From Flavobacterium sp. GT3R68 (lineage in GTDB: Bacteria > Bacteroidota > Bacteroidia > Flavobacteriales > Flavobacteriaceae), in contig NZ_VJZK01000004.1 of assembly GCF_007109225.1 (NCBI RefSeq), positions 124,001 through 188,000 of the forward strand: 64,000 nt of DNA, given 5' to 3'. Below are positions 25,003 through 33,781 of this stretch, in pieces. The translations under genes were made by a program, and so were the position numbers. Position 1 is the first letter of the stretch. Each line of letters starts with the position of its first letter. The notes beneath the pieces were generated by a model. It made no database searches, was not told the DNA's origin, and saw only the letters and a list, made by a program, of their open reading frames with translations.

Positions 25003-25648
25003 ATTGCTCTGACAGCCAATTTTTAAAATCATAGAAGTTTTGCGGGGATACTCCATGACCAATCGGATATTCTTTATAAGTTGTGTTGATTCCCATTTTT
25101 TCCAAAGCTGGAGGGGATTTTCTGGCCCAGTCAACTGGAATTACCTGATCCGATGTGCCGTGGGAAGCAAATATTTTTAAATTACTGAAGTCATTTTTCT
25201 CATAGCCATCTAACATAATATCGGTGTTTAAATAACCGCTCATGGCTACGACTTTTTGAATTTTTTCAGGATAGGAAAGCGCGGCAGCATAACTCAGAAT
25301 GGAGCCTTGGCTAAAGCCCACCAAAGTTACATTTTTAGGATCGATAGGGAAATTGGCAATCAGTTCATCGATAAAATGGATAATCAGATCCCGTGAAACC
25401 TTCGCTTGCTCATGATCGGAAAATTTATTTTCATCAGCATCAAAATTGATGGCGTACCACGCGTAGCTTCCGTATTGTAAATCATAGGGAGCACGGGCTG
25501 CAATCACATAATAATGCTCCGGAAGCTCACTGGCAAATGAAAATAAATCCGCTTCATTACTGCCATACCCATGTAATAAAAGCAATAATGGATTTTTGTC
25601 TAGTTTTATTTTCGGTTCTCTAACAAGATGTTGTAAGGATAAATTCAT
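25001..25648 (-). CDS. Alpha/beta-hydrolase, carboxylesterase/phospholipase family
   Basis: A 215-residue serine hydrolase. Nucleophile Ser113 in GFSQGS, Asp167 in HGTSDQVIP and His198 in IGHGVSP complete the triad; LLLLHGYGSN is the oxyanion-hole loop. The protein fits the small esterase/lysophospholipase group related to acyl-protein thioesterases. It is the last gene of the operon that begins with the BatA-like protein (six-base gap to the DUF4870 gene). Cytoplasmic; natural substrate unknown. Confidence 0.88.
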   Translation of the reverse strand: MNLSLQHLVREPKIKLDKNPLLLLLHGYGSNEADLFSFASELPEHYYVIAARAPYDLQYGSYAWYAINFDADENKFSDHEQAKVSRDLIIHFIDELIANFPIDPKNVTLVGFSQGSILSYAAALSYPEKIQKVVAMSGYLNTDIMLDGYEKNDFSNLKIFASHGTSDQVIPVDWARKSPPALEKMGINTTYKEYPIGHGVSPQNFYDFKNWLSEQ

Positions 25649-25654
25649 ATATAA

Positions 25655-25981
25655 TTATGCTACGTTTTTTAACCATTTCTGAAAAAAATCTCCCAATAAC
25701 GGAATTGGTTTTGTCTCGCCTCTTATTGCCGTAAATATGCCGTAAGTCCATAAAACGGAAACAAACAACCACATTGGTGCGGAGATCAGTATGCTGTCAA
25801 AATTACTGATGATCAAGCCCAAGGAAATAAAGGTAATCGACAAACCCAAAGCCTGACGGATATGGAACGACGCATACGGATTCTTGGTTTCCCCATTCAT
25901 CGACATGGCTATAAAAACTCCAACAATTAAAATATAACTGGTTATTGCGGCTGTTTTTCCCTCTTCTACTGTATTGTTCAT
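25655..25981 (-). CDS. DUF4870/Tic20-like small membrane protein
   Basis: A 108-residue protein with three to four hydrophobic segments (AAITSYILIVGVFIAM, ALGLSITFISLGLIIS, APMWLFVSVLWTYGIF). NPYASFHIRQALGLS matches the conserved (F/Y)-x-HxRQA(L/F) signature of DUF4870/Tic20-like proteins. No known function. Ten bases separate it from the dihydroorotase-like gene and six from the esterase gene. Confidence 0.82.
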   Translation of the reverse strand: MNNTVEEGKTAAITSYILIVGVFIAMSMNGETKNPYASFHIRQALGLSITFISLGLIISNFDSILISAPMWLFVSVLWTYGIFTAIRGETKPIPLLGDFFQKWLKNVA

Positions 25982-25991
25982 GTGTTTTTAT

Positions 25992-27242
25992 TTATAAAAC
26001 CAGTTTTCCCTGATTGTAAATTCCGTATACTTTTCCTTTCATTTCCATTCCCAGAAAAGCTGAGTTTTTTGATTTTGACAAAATGCTTTCTTTTGTAAAG
26101 GTCCAATTTCCATCAGGATTGAAAAGCGTAAAACCTGCATTTTTTCCTTCTGAGATAGTATTACTGTTGATGTTGAATGTTTTCCGGCCGGCTGTTAATT
26201 TTTCAATTACTGTCTCTAATGGTAATACTGATAGCAACGCTCCAAAAGCACTTTCCAATCCTATTGTACCATTTTTGGCACCATCAAACTCCATTTTTTT
26301 GTGCTCAATATCCATCGGATTATGATCGGAAGTAATCATATCAATGGTATTGTCGAGGATTCCGGCAATTAATGCTTTTCTGTCTTCTTCTGCACGTAAT
26401 GGAGGTGAAACCTTAAATCTGGTGTCGAATCCATCCAGTTTTTCGTCAGTCATAACCAGATGGTGTACCGCTACACTACTGGTAACCTTTAGTCCTTTGG
26501 CTTTAGCTTCCTTAATCAGTTGGACGGATTTTGCTGATGAAAGGGTTGGAATATGTAGTTTCCCGCCGGTATATTCCAATAAGAACAGGTTTCTTGCAAT
26601 CTGTAATTCTTCAGCAAGAGTAGGAATTCCCTTCAGTCCCAAACGAGTTGACACCACACCTTCATTTGCAACACCATTTCCTTTTATATTGGTATCCTGC
26701 GAATAAGCGATCACTAATCCGTCGAAATCCTGCACATATTGCAATCCGATTTTTAACAGATTGGCATTGTCCATATTTTTATTATAATCCCCAAAAGCAA
26801 TGGCTCCCGAATTTTTCATGTCAAACAATTCAGCTAGGTCTTTTCCTTCACTTCCTTTGGTCAATGCACCGATTGGGAATAATTCTGTTGCGGCGTTATT
26901 GGCTTTGTTTTTTACAAAATGCACCTGCGACTGATTATCAATAATAGGGTGGGAGTTGGGTTGTAAAGCGATTGCTGTAAAGCCGCTTTTTGCCGCAATT
27001 TCCAATCCGTTAGCAATGGTTTCTCTTTCTTCAAAACCTGGTTCCCCAAGCGAAACGCTGCTGTCAAACCAACCTTCCGAAAGATGGAGGTTATCAAGCC
27101 TGATTTCTTTAATATTCTCGAAATTGGGTAAATGGGTACCGATTTTTGCAATCTTTCCTTCAGCAATATGTAAATCTACAATCTGGTTGTGAAAAAGACT
27201 TGCGGAGTCAATAATTTTAGCTTCTCTGATGATTAGGCTCAT
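25992..27242 (-). CDS. Dihydroorotase-like protein lacking metal ligands
   Basis: Amidohydrolase-fold protein of 416 residues, aligned by eye to class I dihydroorotase. The start at 27242 (MSLIIREAKII) overlaps the stop of the BatA-like gene by 4 bases; the longer frame from 27305 lies inside that gene. The usual HxH plus LREPG is replaced by DSSVSLGEPG, so both His ligands and the substrate Arg are gone; the two later His ligands are also replaced (IAYSQD, LHIPTLSSAKS). Retained: PNSHP and SDHNP. Probably not a zinc dihydroorotase; an inactive PyrC-prime-like partner of ATCase is one option (inference). Confidence 0.85.
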   Translation of the reverse strand: MSLIIREAKIIDSASLFHNQIVDLHIAEGKIAKIGTHLPNFENIKEIRLDNLHLSEGWFDSSVSLGEPGFEERETIANGLEIAAKSGFTAIALQPNSHPIIDNQSQVHFVKNKANNAATELFPIGALTKGSEGKDLAELFDMKNSGAIAFGDYNKNMDNANLLKIGLQYVQDFDGLVIAYSQDTNIKGNGVANEGVVSTRLGLKGIPTLAEELQIARNLFLLEYTGGKLHIPTLSSAKSVQLIKEAKAKGLKVTSSVAVHHLVMTDEKLDGFDTRFKVSPPLRAEEDRKALIAGILDNTIDMITSDHNPMDIEHKKMEFDGAKNGTIGLESAFGALLSVLPLETVIEKLTAGRKTFNINSNTISEGKNAGFTLFNPDGNWTFTKESILSKSKNSAFLGMEMKGKVYGIYNQGKLVL

Positions 27243-29167
27243 TTTACAAATTTTTGTATGAATACTTCGGTAACTAAAAATAATAAGGTTAAAATAACAA
27301 ACCATTTCCAGATTTCATTGTTGGTCCGGTCGGTTTGGAAGGTATTGAAAACAGTTTCGATACTGTCGATTACTTTATAATCGTTAAGGATATTATCATC
27401 GGCCAAAGCTAAATTTCCTTCGGTTCTGTTGTAATTGAAACTGATGTTTTTCAGAAATTGGTCCTGTTTAAATATTCCGTAATTCCCGGCTTGTTCCGGA
27501 TAATCATTAAACGTAAGTTTGACTTTCGTGTTTAGTAATTGCTGTACCGGAATGAACTTTTCAGTAGGGTTTTTTATATTGACAATTTCATCTTTCGATA
27601 GCTTGGCATCTACCAAAAAAGGCTGATTGTTACCGATAGTCAGTGCCACCACGCCGGTCTTCTGACTGTTTTGGGCCATATTATAAAAAGTCGGAACAAT
27701 CAAGGGCGAATTCTGGAAATTAGAATTCGTTTTATTGATGGGAGCTGAAAATACATAAACTGAAGACAGTTGGTTTTGCAATGAAGTTAGGAAAATACTA
27801 TGATCTTCATAACCCAATATGGATGCGTTGGAACTGTTTATAGCAAAAGATGTTTTTGTATTCGGATATTGAAAATTATCAATTTTTTTCTCAAAAACCG
27901 AACGGAATAACGGATGTTGAAAACTAATTTCGGTAACTAATTTTTCGTTATTCTGAATGGAACCAAATTGTATTTTTCCAAAGTTTGACAGGAAACTGTT
28001 GATATTTGACACAGGATTTTCAGCACTTGGAATTACAATTAAATTACCTCCTTTTTGAACAAAAGATTTCAAGGTAGTTTGCAATGCCTGAGGAATTTCC
28101 GGAAGTTCATTCAAAACTATCGCGTGTTGCTTGTCAAGGGAATTATAATCTAAAGATGCCAGCGCCGAATTGTTGTAATTGAATTCCTCACTGGTGTAAA
28201 TACGCGATAAAAAATCGCTTTTTTCCGGTGCACCAATGCTGATTGCATTAATTTTTTCCGGTTTTGAAATGCTGAAATACAAGATGTTATCATATGTCAA
28301 CCCATTATCGGAAATGGTAACATAGCCATGAAAATCCTTTTTTGGAATGGTAAAGTTGATGGTTTTTATTTTGCCTTCAAATTTAGTAAGGGTTTTGGCA
28401 ATAAGTTTGTTCTGATTGTATAAAGCAATCGGAAGATCATTTGTTTTCTCACCATAAGCGGATAATTTTACGCCAATTTCATAGAAATCTTCTAAAGTCT
28501 GGTGAATAAAAACGCTATCAATCGAGACATTATTTTTTTGTTCTGCTTTGGGGGTAATGAAGTAGGTATTGAAAGTACTGTCGACACTCTTCAGATGTTT
28601 TGGTTCCAACCCGATAGCATCCGTTATGACAACTACGTCTTTATTGAACGGAGATTTTCTGGATTTTATTTTTGCCATGGCACTTTCCAATAAAAATGGC
28701 GAAGCGCTGTACTTGAGGTTTTGTAATTCTTTTTGGATGGATTTGATATCGGTATTCCAAAAAGTCTCCGAGTTGGTAATCAGCGAAAAATTTTGATGCT
28801 CCGGTGTGTTTTCCAATAATTCCTGAACGGCCCTTTTCAGAAGTTCTCCTTTTTGGCCTTTGGCCTGCATCGAAAATGAATTGTCTAAAACAATATACAT
28901 TTCATTGGCACTGCTTTTATTATCTTTTGCTGCAAAAAAAGGCTGGGCAAAAGCAAAAATAACGGCCGCTAAAATCAGTAATCGTGTGGCTAATAATAAC
29001 CATTTCTTAAGTTTGGAGCTTTTTCGGGTTTGAATGGAAAGTTCTTTGAGGAAACGGACATTCGTGAAATACTCTTTTTTGAAACGTCGTAATTGAAATA
29101 AATGAACCAAAATTGGAATGACCAGCAAGAAAAGAAAATAAAGAATTTCTGGGTGTTTGAATTGCAT
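27239..29167 (-). CDS. BatA-domain protein with von Willebrand factor A-like domain
   Basis: A 642-residue inner-membrane protein. The N-terminus MQFKHPEILYFLFLLVIPILVHLFQLRRFKKEYFTNVRFL is the BatA/aerotolerance N-terminal domain, with a second membrane helix (LLATRLLILAAVIFAFAQPFF), then a VWA-like region with a MIDAS-type DNSFSMQ and VITDAIGL, a long periplasmic beta-rich part and a final helix (WFVILTLLFLVTEVFIQKFVK). It is the first gene of a four-gene operon; 4-base overlap with the next gene. Function of such standalone BatA proteins is not established. Confidence 0.9.
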   Translation of the reverse strand: MQFKHPEILYFLFLLVIPILVHLFQLRRFKKEYFTNVRFLKELSIQTRKSSKLKKWLLLATRLLILAAVIFAFAQPFFAAKDNKSSANEMYIVLDNSFSMQAKGQKGELLKRAVQELLENTPEHQNFSLITNSETFWNTDIKSIQKELQNLKYSASPFLLESAMAKIKSRKSPFNKDVVVITDAIGLEPKHLKSVDSTFNTYFITPKAEQKNNVSIDSVFIHQTLEDFYEIGVKLSAYGEKTNDLPIALYNQNKLIAKTLTKFEGKIKTINFTIPKKDFHGYVTISDNGLTYDNILYFSISKPEKINAISIGAPEKSDFLSRIYTSEEFNYNNSALASLDYNSLDKQHAIVLNELPEIPQALQTTLKSFVQKGGNLIVIPSAENPVSNINSFLSNFGKIQFGSIQNNEKLVTEISFQHPLFRSVFEKKIDNFQYPNTKTSFAINSSNASILGYEDHSIFLTSLQNQLSSVYVFSAPINKTNSNFQNSPLIVPTFYNMAQNSQKTGVVALTIGNNQPFLVDAKLSKDEIVNIKNPTEKFIPVQQLLNTKVKLTFNDYPEQAGNYGIFKQDQFLKNISFNYNRTEGNLALADDNILNDYKVIDSIETVFNTFQTDRTNNEIWKWFVILTLLFLVTEVFIQKFVK

Positions 29168-29266
29168 TCCGATTTTTTGTTTACTTCAAAAGTCAATATT
29201 AAACCGCGTTCACTGGCTTATTGTTCAAAAATAACAATCAATTGTCAATTATCAATCAATTATCAA

Positions 29267-30619
29267 TTATTTCTTATCCTTCCGTTTTTTGTCTCTTGTT
29301 TTCAGCATGTTCCTGTTGACAGATCCTGAGATTTTCTTTTTGGTTTTTGACGGTCCTCCAAGATTCACTTTTTTATTTTTCTTAGCTTTTTCATGGAAAG
29401 CACCATCACCGTCCAGTTTTGGTTTTTTCATTAAAAACTTAATAGGCTGTTTGTCTTTTTCAGGTTCAATTAATTTCAGCGAAATTTCTACAGATTCCGG
29501 AAACGGTGCTGTAGGCAATTCCCTGTCCATTAATAATTCTGCCTGAATTTTGAATTCTTCCTCTCGAGGTGTGATGAAACTTATCGCTGTTCCGGTAGCA
29601 TCGGCGCGACCGGTACGGCCAATTCGGTGCATGTATAATTCCGGAAATTCAGGAACTTCAAAATTGATAACATGGGAGATATTGGAAATGTCCAGACCTC
29701 TGGCCATAATATCCGTGGTGATAATTCCTCTTAGATTGCCTTCCTGGAATGAAGCCATAGTACTTAAACGGTAATTCTGGGATTTATTGGAGTGGATTAC
29801 GCCAAATTGTCCTTCAAAATCTTCTTCAATACGCTCATGAAGCATATCAGAAATCTTTTTATTGTTTACAAAGACCAACACGCGTTCCATCGTTTCATCC
29901 GTTTCAAGCAAGTGCTTTAGCAGATTTATTTTGGTGTTGAAATTTGGAACGTTATAGGTAATTTGTTTGATGTTTTCCAACGGTGTACCGGAAGCAGCAA
30001 GGGTAACTTCTTCAGGAAAATCAAAAAAGTCATTTAAAATGGCATCCACTTCATCGGTCATGGTTGCCGAAAACAATATATTTTGACGTTTGGTACGGGT
30101 CATCATCGCCAAAATTGATGTCAACTGAACACGAAAACCTAAATTCAACATTTCGTCGAATTCGTCAATTACTAATTTTTGGGTTTCGTCAAAACGTATT
30201 ACGCTGTCCAATGCCAAATCCATGACGCGTCCAGGCGTTCCCACCAAGATGTCGATTCCTTCATAGACAGCTTTTTTCTGAGTATTGATATTGACACCAC
30301 CAAATATACCAAGTGTGGTAACCGACATGTATTTAGTCAGTTTTTCAATTTCTTCAACTACCTGAACTACAAGTTCACGCGTTGGTACCAGGATAACAAT
30401 TTTTGGGGTATTAGTAGGTGTAAATTTGTATAACTTCAATAGTGGCAACAGATAAGCAAAGGTCTTACCGGTTCCTGTTTGTGCAATTCCCATCATATCG
30501 CGCCCAGACATAATCACGGCAAAAGATTTTTCCTGTATAGGAGTAGGTGTTACAAATCCCAAATCATCTATTGCTTTTTGGACTGATTTTGGAAGATTGA
30601 ATTGCTCGAAAGTGGTCAT
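29267..30619 (-). CDS. DEAD-box-family RNA helicase with altered motif II (DEFD)
   Basis: A 450-residue RNA helicase. Motifs: Q motif (FVTPTPIQEKSF), AQTGTGKT, VPTRELVVQ, TPGRVMDLA, motif II IDEFDEM in place of DEAD, SATMTDE, ARGLDIS, HRIGRTGR. The C-terminus is a basic tail of about 40 residues rich in Lys and Arg. The DEFD replacement keeps the catalytic Asp-Glu pair, so activity is expected. It stands alone 99 bases ahead of the BatA-like operon. Compared with the helicase at the window start, it lacks the DbpA-like domain. Confidence 0.92.
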   Translation of the reverse strand: MTTFEQFNLPKSVQKAIDDLGFVTPTPIQEKSFAVIMSGRDMMGIAQTGTGKTFAYLLPLLKLYKFTPTNTPKIVILVPTRELVVQVVEEIEKLTKYMSVTTLGIFGGVNINTQKKAVYEGIDILVGTPGRVMDLALDSVIRFDETQKLVIDEFDEMLNLGFRVQLTSILAMMTRTKRQNILFSATMTDEVDAILNDFFDFPEEVTLAASGTPLENIKQITYNVPNFNTKINLLKHLLETDETMERVLVFVNNKKISDMLHERIEEDFEGQFGVIHSNKSQNYRLSTMASFQEGNLRGIITTDIMARGLDISNISHVINFEVPEFPELYMHRIGRTGRADATGTAISFITPREEEFKIQAELLMDRELPTAPFPESVEISLKLIEPEKDKQPIKFLMKKPKLDGDGAFHEKAKKNKKVNLGGPSKTKKKISGSVNRNMLKTRDKKRKDKK

Positions 30620-30687
30620 AAAACGTATATTTTGTGCAAAGATACGGTTTTTTATGAGGATTAGTCATTACGGGCGATAGGTTATCT

Positions 30688-31077
30688 CTATATGTGATAA
30701 AGACTTAGCGTTTCTTTTTCGATAAAAAAACGTTTGACCCTTAAAATTAACTCGGTAGGATTGAATGGTTTAGTGACAAAATCATCCACCCCAAGTTTGA
30801 AAGCTTCAATCACTGTTTGTTCTTCTTTTCCTAAAGCGGAGACTATTATTACAGGAATATTTGGGTAGTTTTTCTTCGAAAAAGCAGTTATTTCTAAACC
30901 CGATCTGTACGGCATCATAATATCGGTGATAATTAAGTCTGGTTCAAGGGAAAATATTTTTTCTATGCCCTCATTGCCGTCTCTGGCGATAAAGGTTTCA
31001 TATCCTTCTTTCTTTAAGAGGAAATCAATGATGTTGATGATTATTTTGTCATCTTCAATAAGTAAAATTCTTTTCAT
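30688..31077 (-). CDS. Stand-alone receiver-domain response regulator
   Basis: A 129-residue receiver domain without an output domain: acidic pocket Asp9/Asp10 (LIEDDK), phospho-acceptor Asp52 (ITDIMMP), Ser80 (IIVSALG) and Lys103 (VTKPFNP) are all present. It is the last gene of the HEAT/GT2/YaiO operon, 23 bases after the barrel gene. No histidine kinase is nearby. A single-domain regulator like this may act by binding another protein, such as the HEAT protein or the synthase (inference). Confidence 0.92.
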   Translation of the reverse strand: MKRILLIEDDKIIINIIDFLLKKEGYETFIARDGNEGIEKIFSLEPDLIITDIMMPYRSGLEITAFSKKNYPNIPVIIVSALGKEEQTVIEAFKLGVDDFVTKPFNPTELILRVKRFFIEKETLSLYHI

Positions 31078-31100
31078 TAGCTTGCTATTGTGTATGGTTG

Positions 31101-32351
31101 TTAAAATTTATAGTGAATCGATAAAAACAGGTCCAGTTCATTTTGAAAAGAACCGGGCGTATATTCCTGATGGTTATACATTGCCTGAATCCCGCCGAAG
31201 TAATGTTCCCAGAAAAGTTTATAATAACCGGCACCAATTCTATAGGAATCCAAAGCCGCTCTTTGATCCAATTGCCCCAAGGTAACTTTTTCATCCGGTG
31301 ACGTTCCATAACCCCCAAGAATAGTGGCGTAATCATATTTGGTGCCAAAATAATAACGTACCGTTCCTGAAAAAGCAGGATAAAGATTACTTTTATCTAT
31401 ATTTATATAGGATTTGAAATTAATCCAATACGAGTTCAGGTATTTTCCAATTCCCAACACACCGCCATACAAATCAGAAGCTCCCGTTTTTGTATATCTG
31501 ATTCCCATTTCGCCTTCCCAACTTTTGGCCAATGTACGAAAATAAGAATAGGAAAAGCGGACTTTAGGAAATACTATAGCATTGCTATATCCCACATTTA
31601 CAAATGAGTAACCTTTGTTACTGTTCACAAAATAAGTCTCCATTTCATATTGAATCCCGGTATTGATGCTCGCACCTAAAGCTCTTCTGTCAGCATAGTT
31701 TATTCGCCCGATTGCTGTAAATTTCTTTCTTTCCCGGACATATTGTAGTCCCATTAAATGCCACGGACCGAATCCATTCCTTTCGAAAGTAGTGTGGTTA
31801 TAATTTACTCCCACGCGATCTGAAACTGATTTGGCCTGTAATTCCGTTAATTGCTGTTTAATATTCTGGTCCTCCGGGTATTTTTGGATTAATGATAGTA
31901 AATAGGCAATCAATTTTTCATCATCATTTTCCAACTCTATTGCCTGCAACTTTAAGAAATGGAAATCTTTTTCTTCAGGATAGTGCAGTAGTGCTTTATC
32001 CAATATTGTATTGGCATTCAGAATGTTCTTTTCTTCTATTTCAAGTTCCGCCAAATACTCAAATGCATCTCTGTAAGATGGATTTTTATTGATGACATAA
32101 TTGAAAGAAACACGGGCACTGTCATTTTCATTTATCAGTTGATAACTTCGGCCTAAAGCCAAATGAAAATCCAGATAATCAGGGGCAATCTGAATTCCTT
32201 TTTTTGCCATCTGAATCGCTTTTAAATAATTATTAGCCGAATTCATTTCGTGTAAAGTCTGTACCAACAAACTGTCGGAATCTATTTTCTGGGCCGATAG
32301 ATTCAGGTTCATAAATATATTTAAAAGAATAAAAAGGGAAACTTTTCTCAT
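31101..32351 (-). CDS. YaiO-like outer-membrane beta-barrel protein with N-terminal TPR repeats
   Basis: A 416-residue product. Signal peptide (MRKVSLFILLNIFMNLNLSAQ), then about 4 TPR-like helical repeats (KAIQMAKKGIQIAPDYLDFHLA, ARVSFNYVINKNPSYRDAFEYLA, ANTILDKALLHYPEEKDFH), then from about residue 185 a barrel with alternating strands ending in the C-terminal YKF. TPR-plus-barrel is the layout of polysaccharide export porins such as PgaA and BcsC. Its ATG overlaps the synthase stop by 4 bases, indicating a shared operon. Family assignment to YaiO is fairly secure, polysaccharide export is inferred. Confidence 0.85.
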   Translation of the reverse strand: MRKVSLFILLNIFMNLNLSAQKIDSDSLLVQTLHEMNSANNYLKAIQMAKKGIQIAPDYLDFHLALGRSYQLINENDSARVSFNYVINKNPSYRDAFEYLAELEIEEKNILNANTILDKALLHYPEEKDFHFLKLQAIELENDDEKLIAYLLSLIQKYPEDQNIKQQLTELQAKSVSDRVGVNYNHTTFERNGFGPWHLMGLQYVRERKKFTAIGRINYADRRALGASINTGIQYEMETYFVNSNKGYSFVNVGYSNAIVFPKVRFSYSYFRTLAKSWEGEMGIRYTKTGASDLYGGVLGIGKYLNSYWINFKSYINIDKSNLYPAFSGTVRYYFGTKYDYATILGGYGTSPDEKVTLGQLDQRAALDSYRIGAGYYKLFWEHYFGGIQAMYNHQEYTPGSFQNELDLFLSIHYKF

Positions 32352-33781
32352 GGTTTAGTAATGGCGTATTTAAATCCACTTCTTGGCATGGTGCCCCATT
32401 TTTGCTCTTTTTTTCTGAAAAAGAAGTAATAGCCCTTTAGCGAGGCGAAAACATTGATGGGATGATATAGAAAAGGTTCCAGAAAAATCATGATAATCAG
32501 TGTGGTGACCTGACTCATATTGGCATAATGCTTATAAATGAATTGATCCAGAAAAACAGAAATCAGCGTTATGGACGTGTAAAATAAATAAACAAATACG
32601 CTAACAATTAATAGAAAGTCATAATTGATTGCGAAAAATAAATAATCGACAAGCAAAACAATCAATCCGGTTACTTCTAGTATTGGCACAACAAATTCAC
32701 AAATGATGAAATAAGGAAAAATTATAAATGCGGTTCTTCCGTATTTTGGATTCAGAATTAGTTTTTTATGCAACCAGAGCGTCTGTACTAACCCTCTGGC
32801 CCAACGCGTGCGCTGTCTTATGAACAGTTCCATAGTATTTGGGACTTCTGTCCAGCAGAGTGTTTCCGGAATATAAATAATGAGGAATTTTTCTTTTTTC
32901 TCATGCATTAATATTCGCATCCGGGTAATCAGTTCCATATCTTCTCCCATTGATTTATGCCAATAGCCACCGGCTTCTATGACAGTTCCCTTATCGAACA
33001 TTCCCAAACCGCCCGAAACCAGGAGCAGAGAATTCGTCTGGCTCCAAGCCATTCTTCCAAATAAAAAAGCGCGGATGTATTCCAATTCCTGGAACCTTGC
33101 AAAAAAGTTATCAGGATAATGTGATTTGTGAAGCATGCCATCTTTGAATTCACACGAGTTCGAAATTCGGATAGCAGCACCAGTTGCGATCACTTTTTCT
33201 GTATTTTCAATGAAAGGTTTTGCCAACATGGAAATAGTGTCCCTACGAAGGATGCAGTCTACATCGGTGCATAAAAAAAGACCATATTTCGCAGAATTGA
33301 TACCGGAATTTGAAGCATCCGCTTTACTTTTACCGTTGATTTTATCAATAATAATAAGCTTGGAATAAATGGGATTGGTGGATTTATAATGTCCCCGGAC
33401 TTTTTGGGTAGGGATTTTTTCCTGATAAAAGAAATCCACTTTTACAAGACTAAAAACCTGAATCATGATTTCGAGTGTTGCATCGGAACTCCCGTCGTTA
33501 ATTATAATGACCTCAAATTTGGGATATTCCTGGGAAAGCAGCGATTTGACATTGTATTCAATTGTGGCAGCTTCATTAAATGCCGGTGCGATAATTGAAA
33601 CTCCCACAGTATGATTTGATTTTACAAGAACTTCCTTAAGTAAGAAGTATTTTGCATTAAAGTAATGTTTGATAGCCACGTAAGAAAGTATTGCGAGCAA
33701 AAAATAGATTGCTATATAACTAATTGCATAGTACATAGTAAATATTTCATAGGCTTTAATGAAATTCTCTACAGTTTTCAA
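32348..33781 (-). CDS. Processive family 2 glycosyltransferase (polysaccharide synthase)
   Basis: A 477-residue membrane enzyme: N-terminal helix (YAISYIAIYFLLAILSYVAI), a GT2 domain with APAFNE, NDGSSD (Asp96), TDVDC (Asp173/Asp175), GEDME (Glu280/Asp281) and the processive signature QRTRW (323-327), then 3-4 C-terminal helices from about residue 350. This is the arrangement of hyaluronan, PNAG (PgaC) and cellulose synthases, with no PilZ domain. The sugar is unknown. Both ends overlap neighbours by 4 bases, so it is translationally coupled to the HEAT and barrel genes. Confidence 0.93.
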   Translation of the reverse strand: MKTVENFIKAYEIFTMYYAISYIAIYFLLAILSYVAIKHYFNAKYFLLKEVLVKSNHTVGVSIIAPAFNEAATIEYNVKSLLSQEYPKFEVIIINDGSSDATLEIMIQVFSLVKVDFFYQEKIPTQKVRGHYKSTNPIYSKLIIIDKINGKSKADASNSGINSAKYGLFLCTDVDCILRRDTISMLAKPFIENTEKVIATGAAIRISNSCEFKDGMLHKSHYPDNFFARFQELEYIRAFLFGRMAWSQTNSLLLVSGGLGMFDKGTVIEAGGYWHKSMGEDMELITRMRILMHEKKEKFLIIYIPETLCWTEVPNTMELFIRQRTRWARGLVQTLWLHKKLILNPKYGRTAFIIFPYFIICEFVVPILEVTGLIVLLVDYLFFAINYDFLLIVSVFVYLFYTSITLISVFLDQFIYKHYANMSQVTTLIIMIFLEPFLYHPINVFASLKGYYFFFRKKEQKWGTMPRSGFKYAITKP

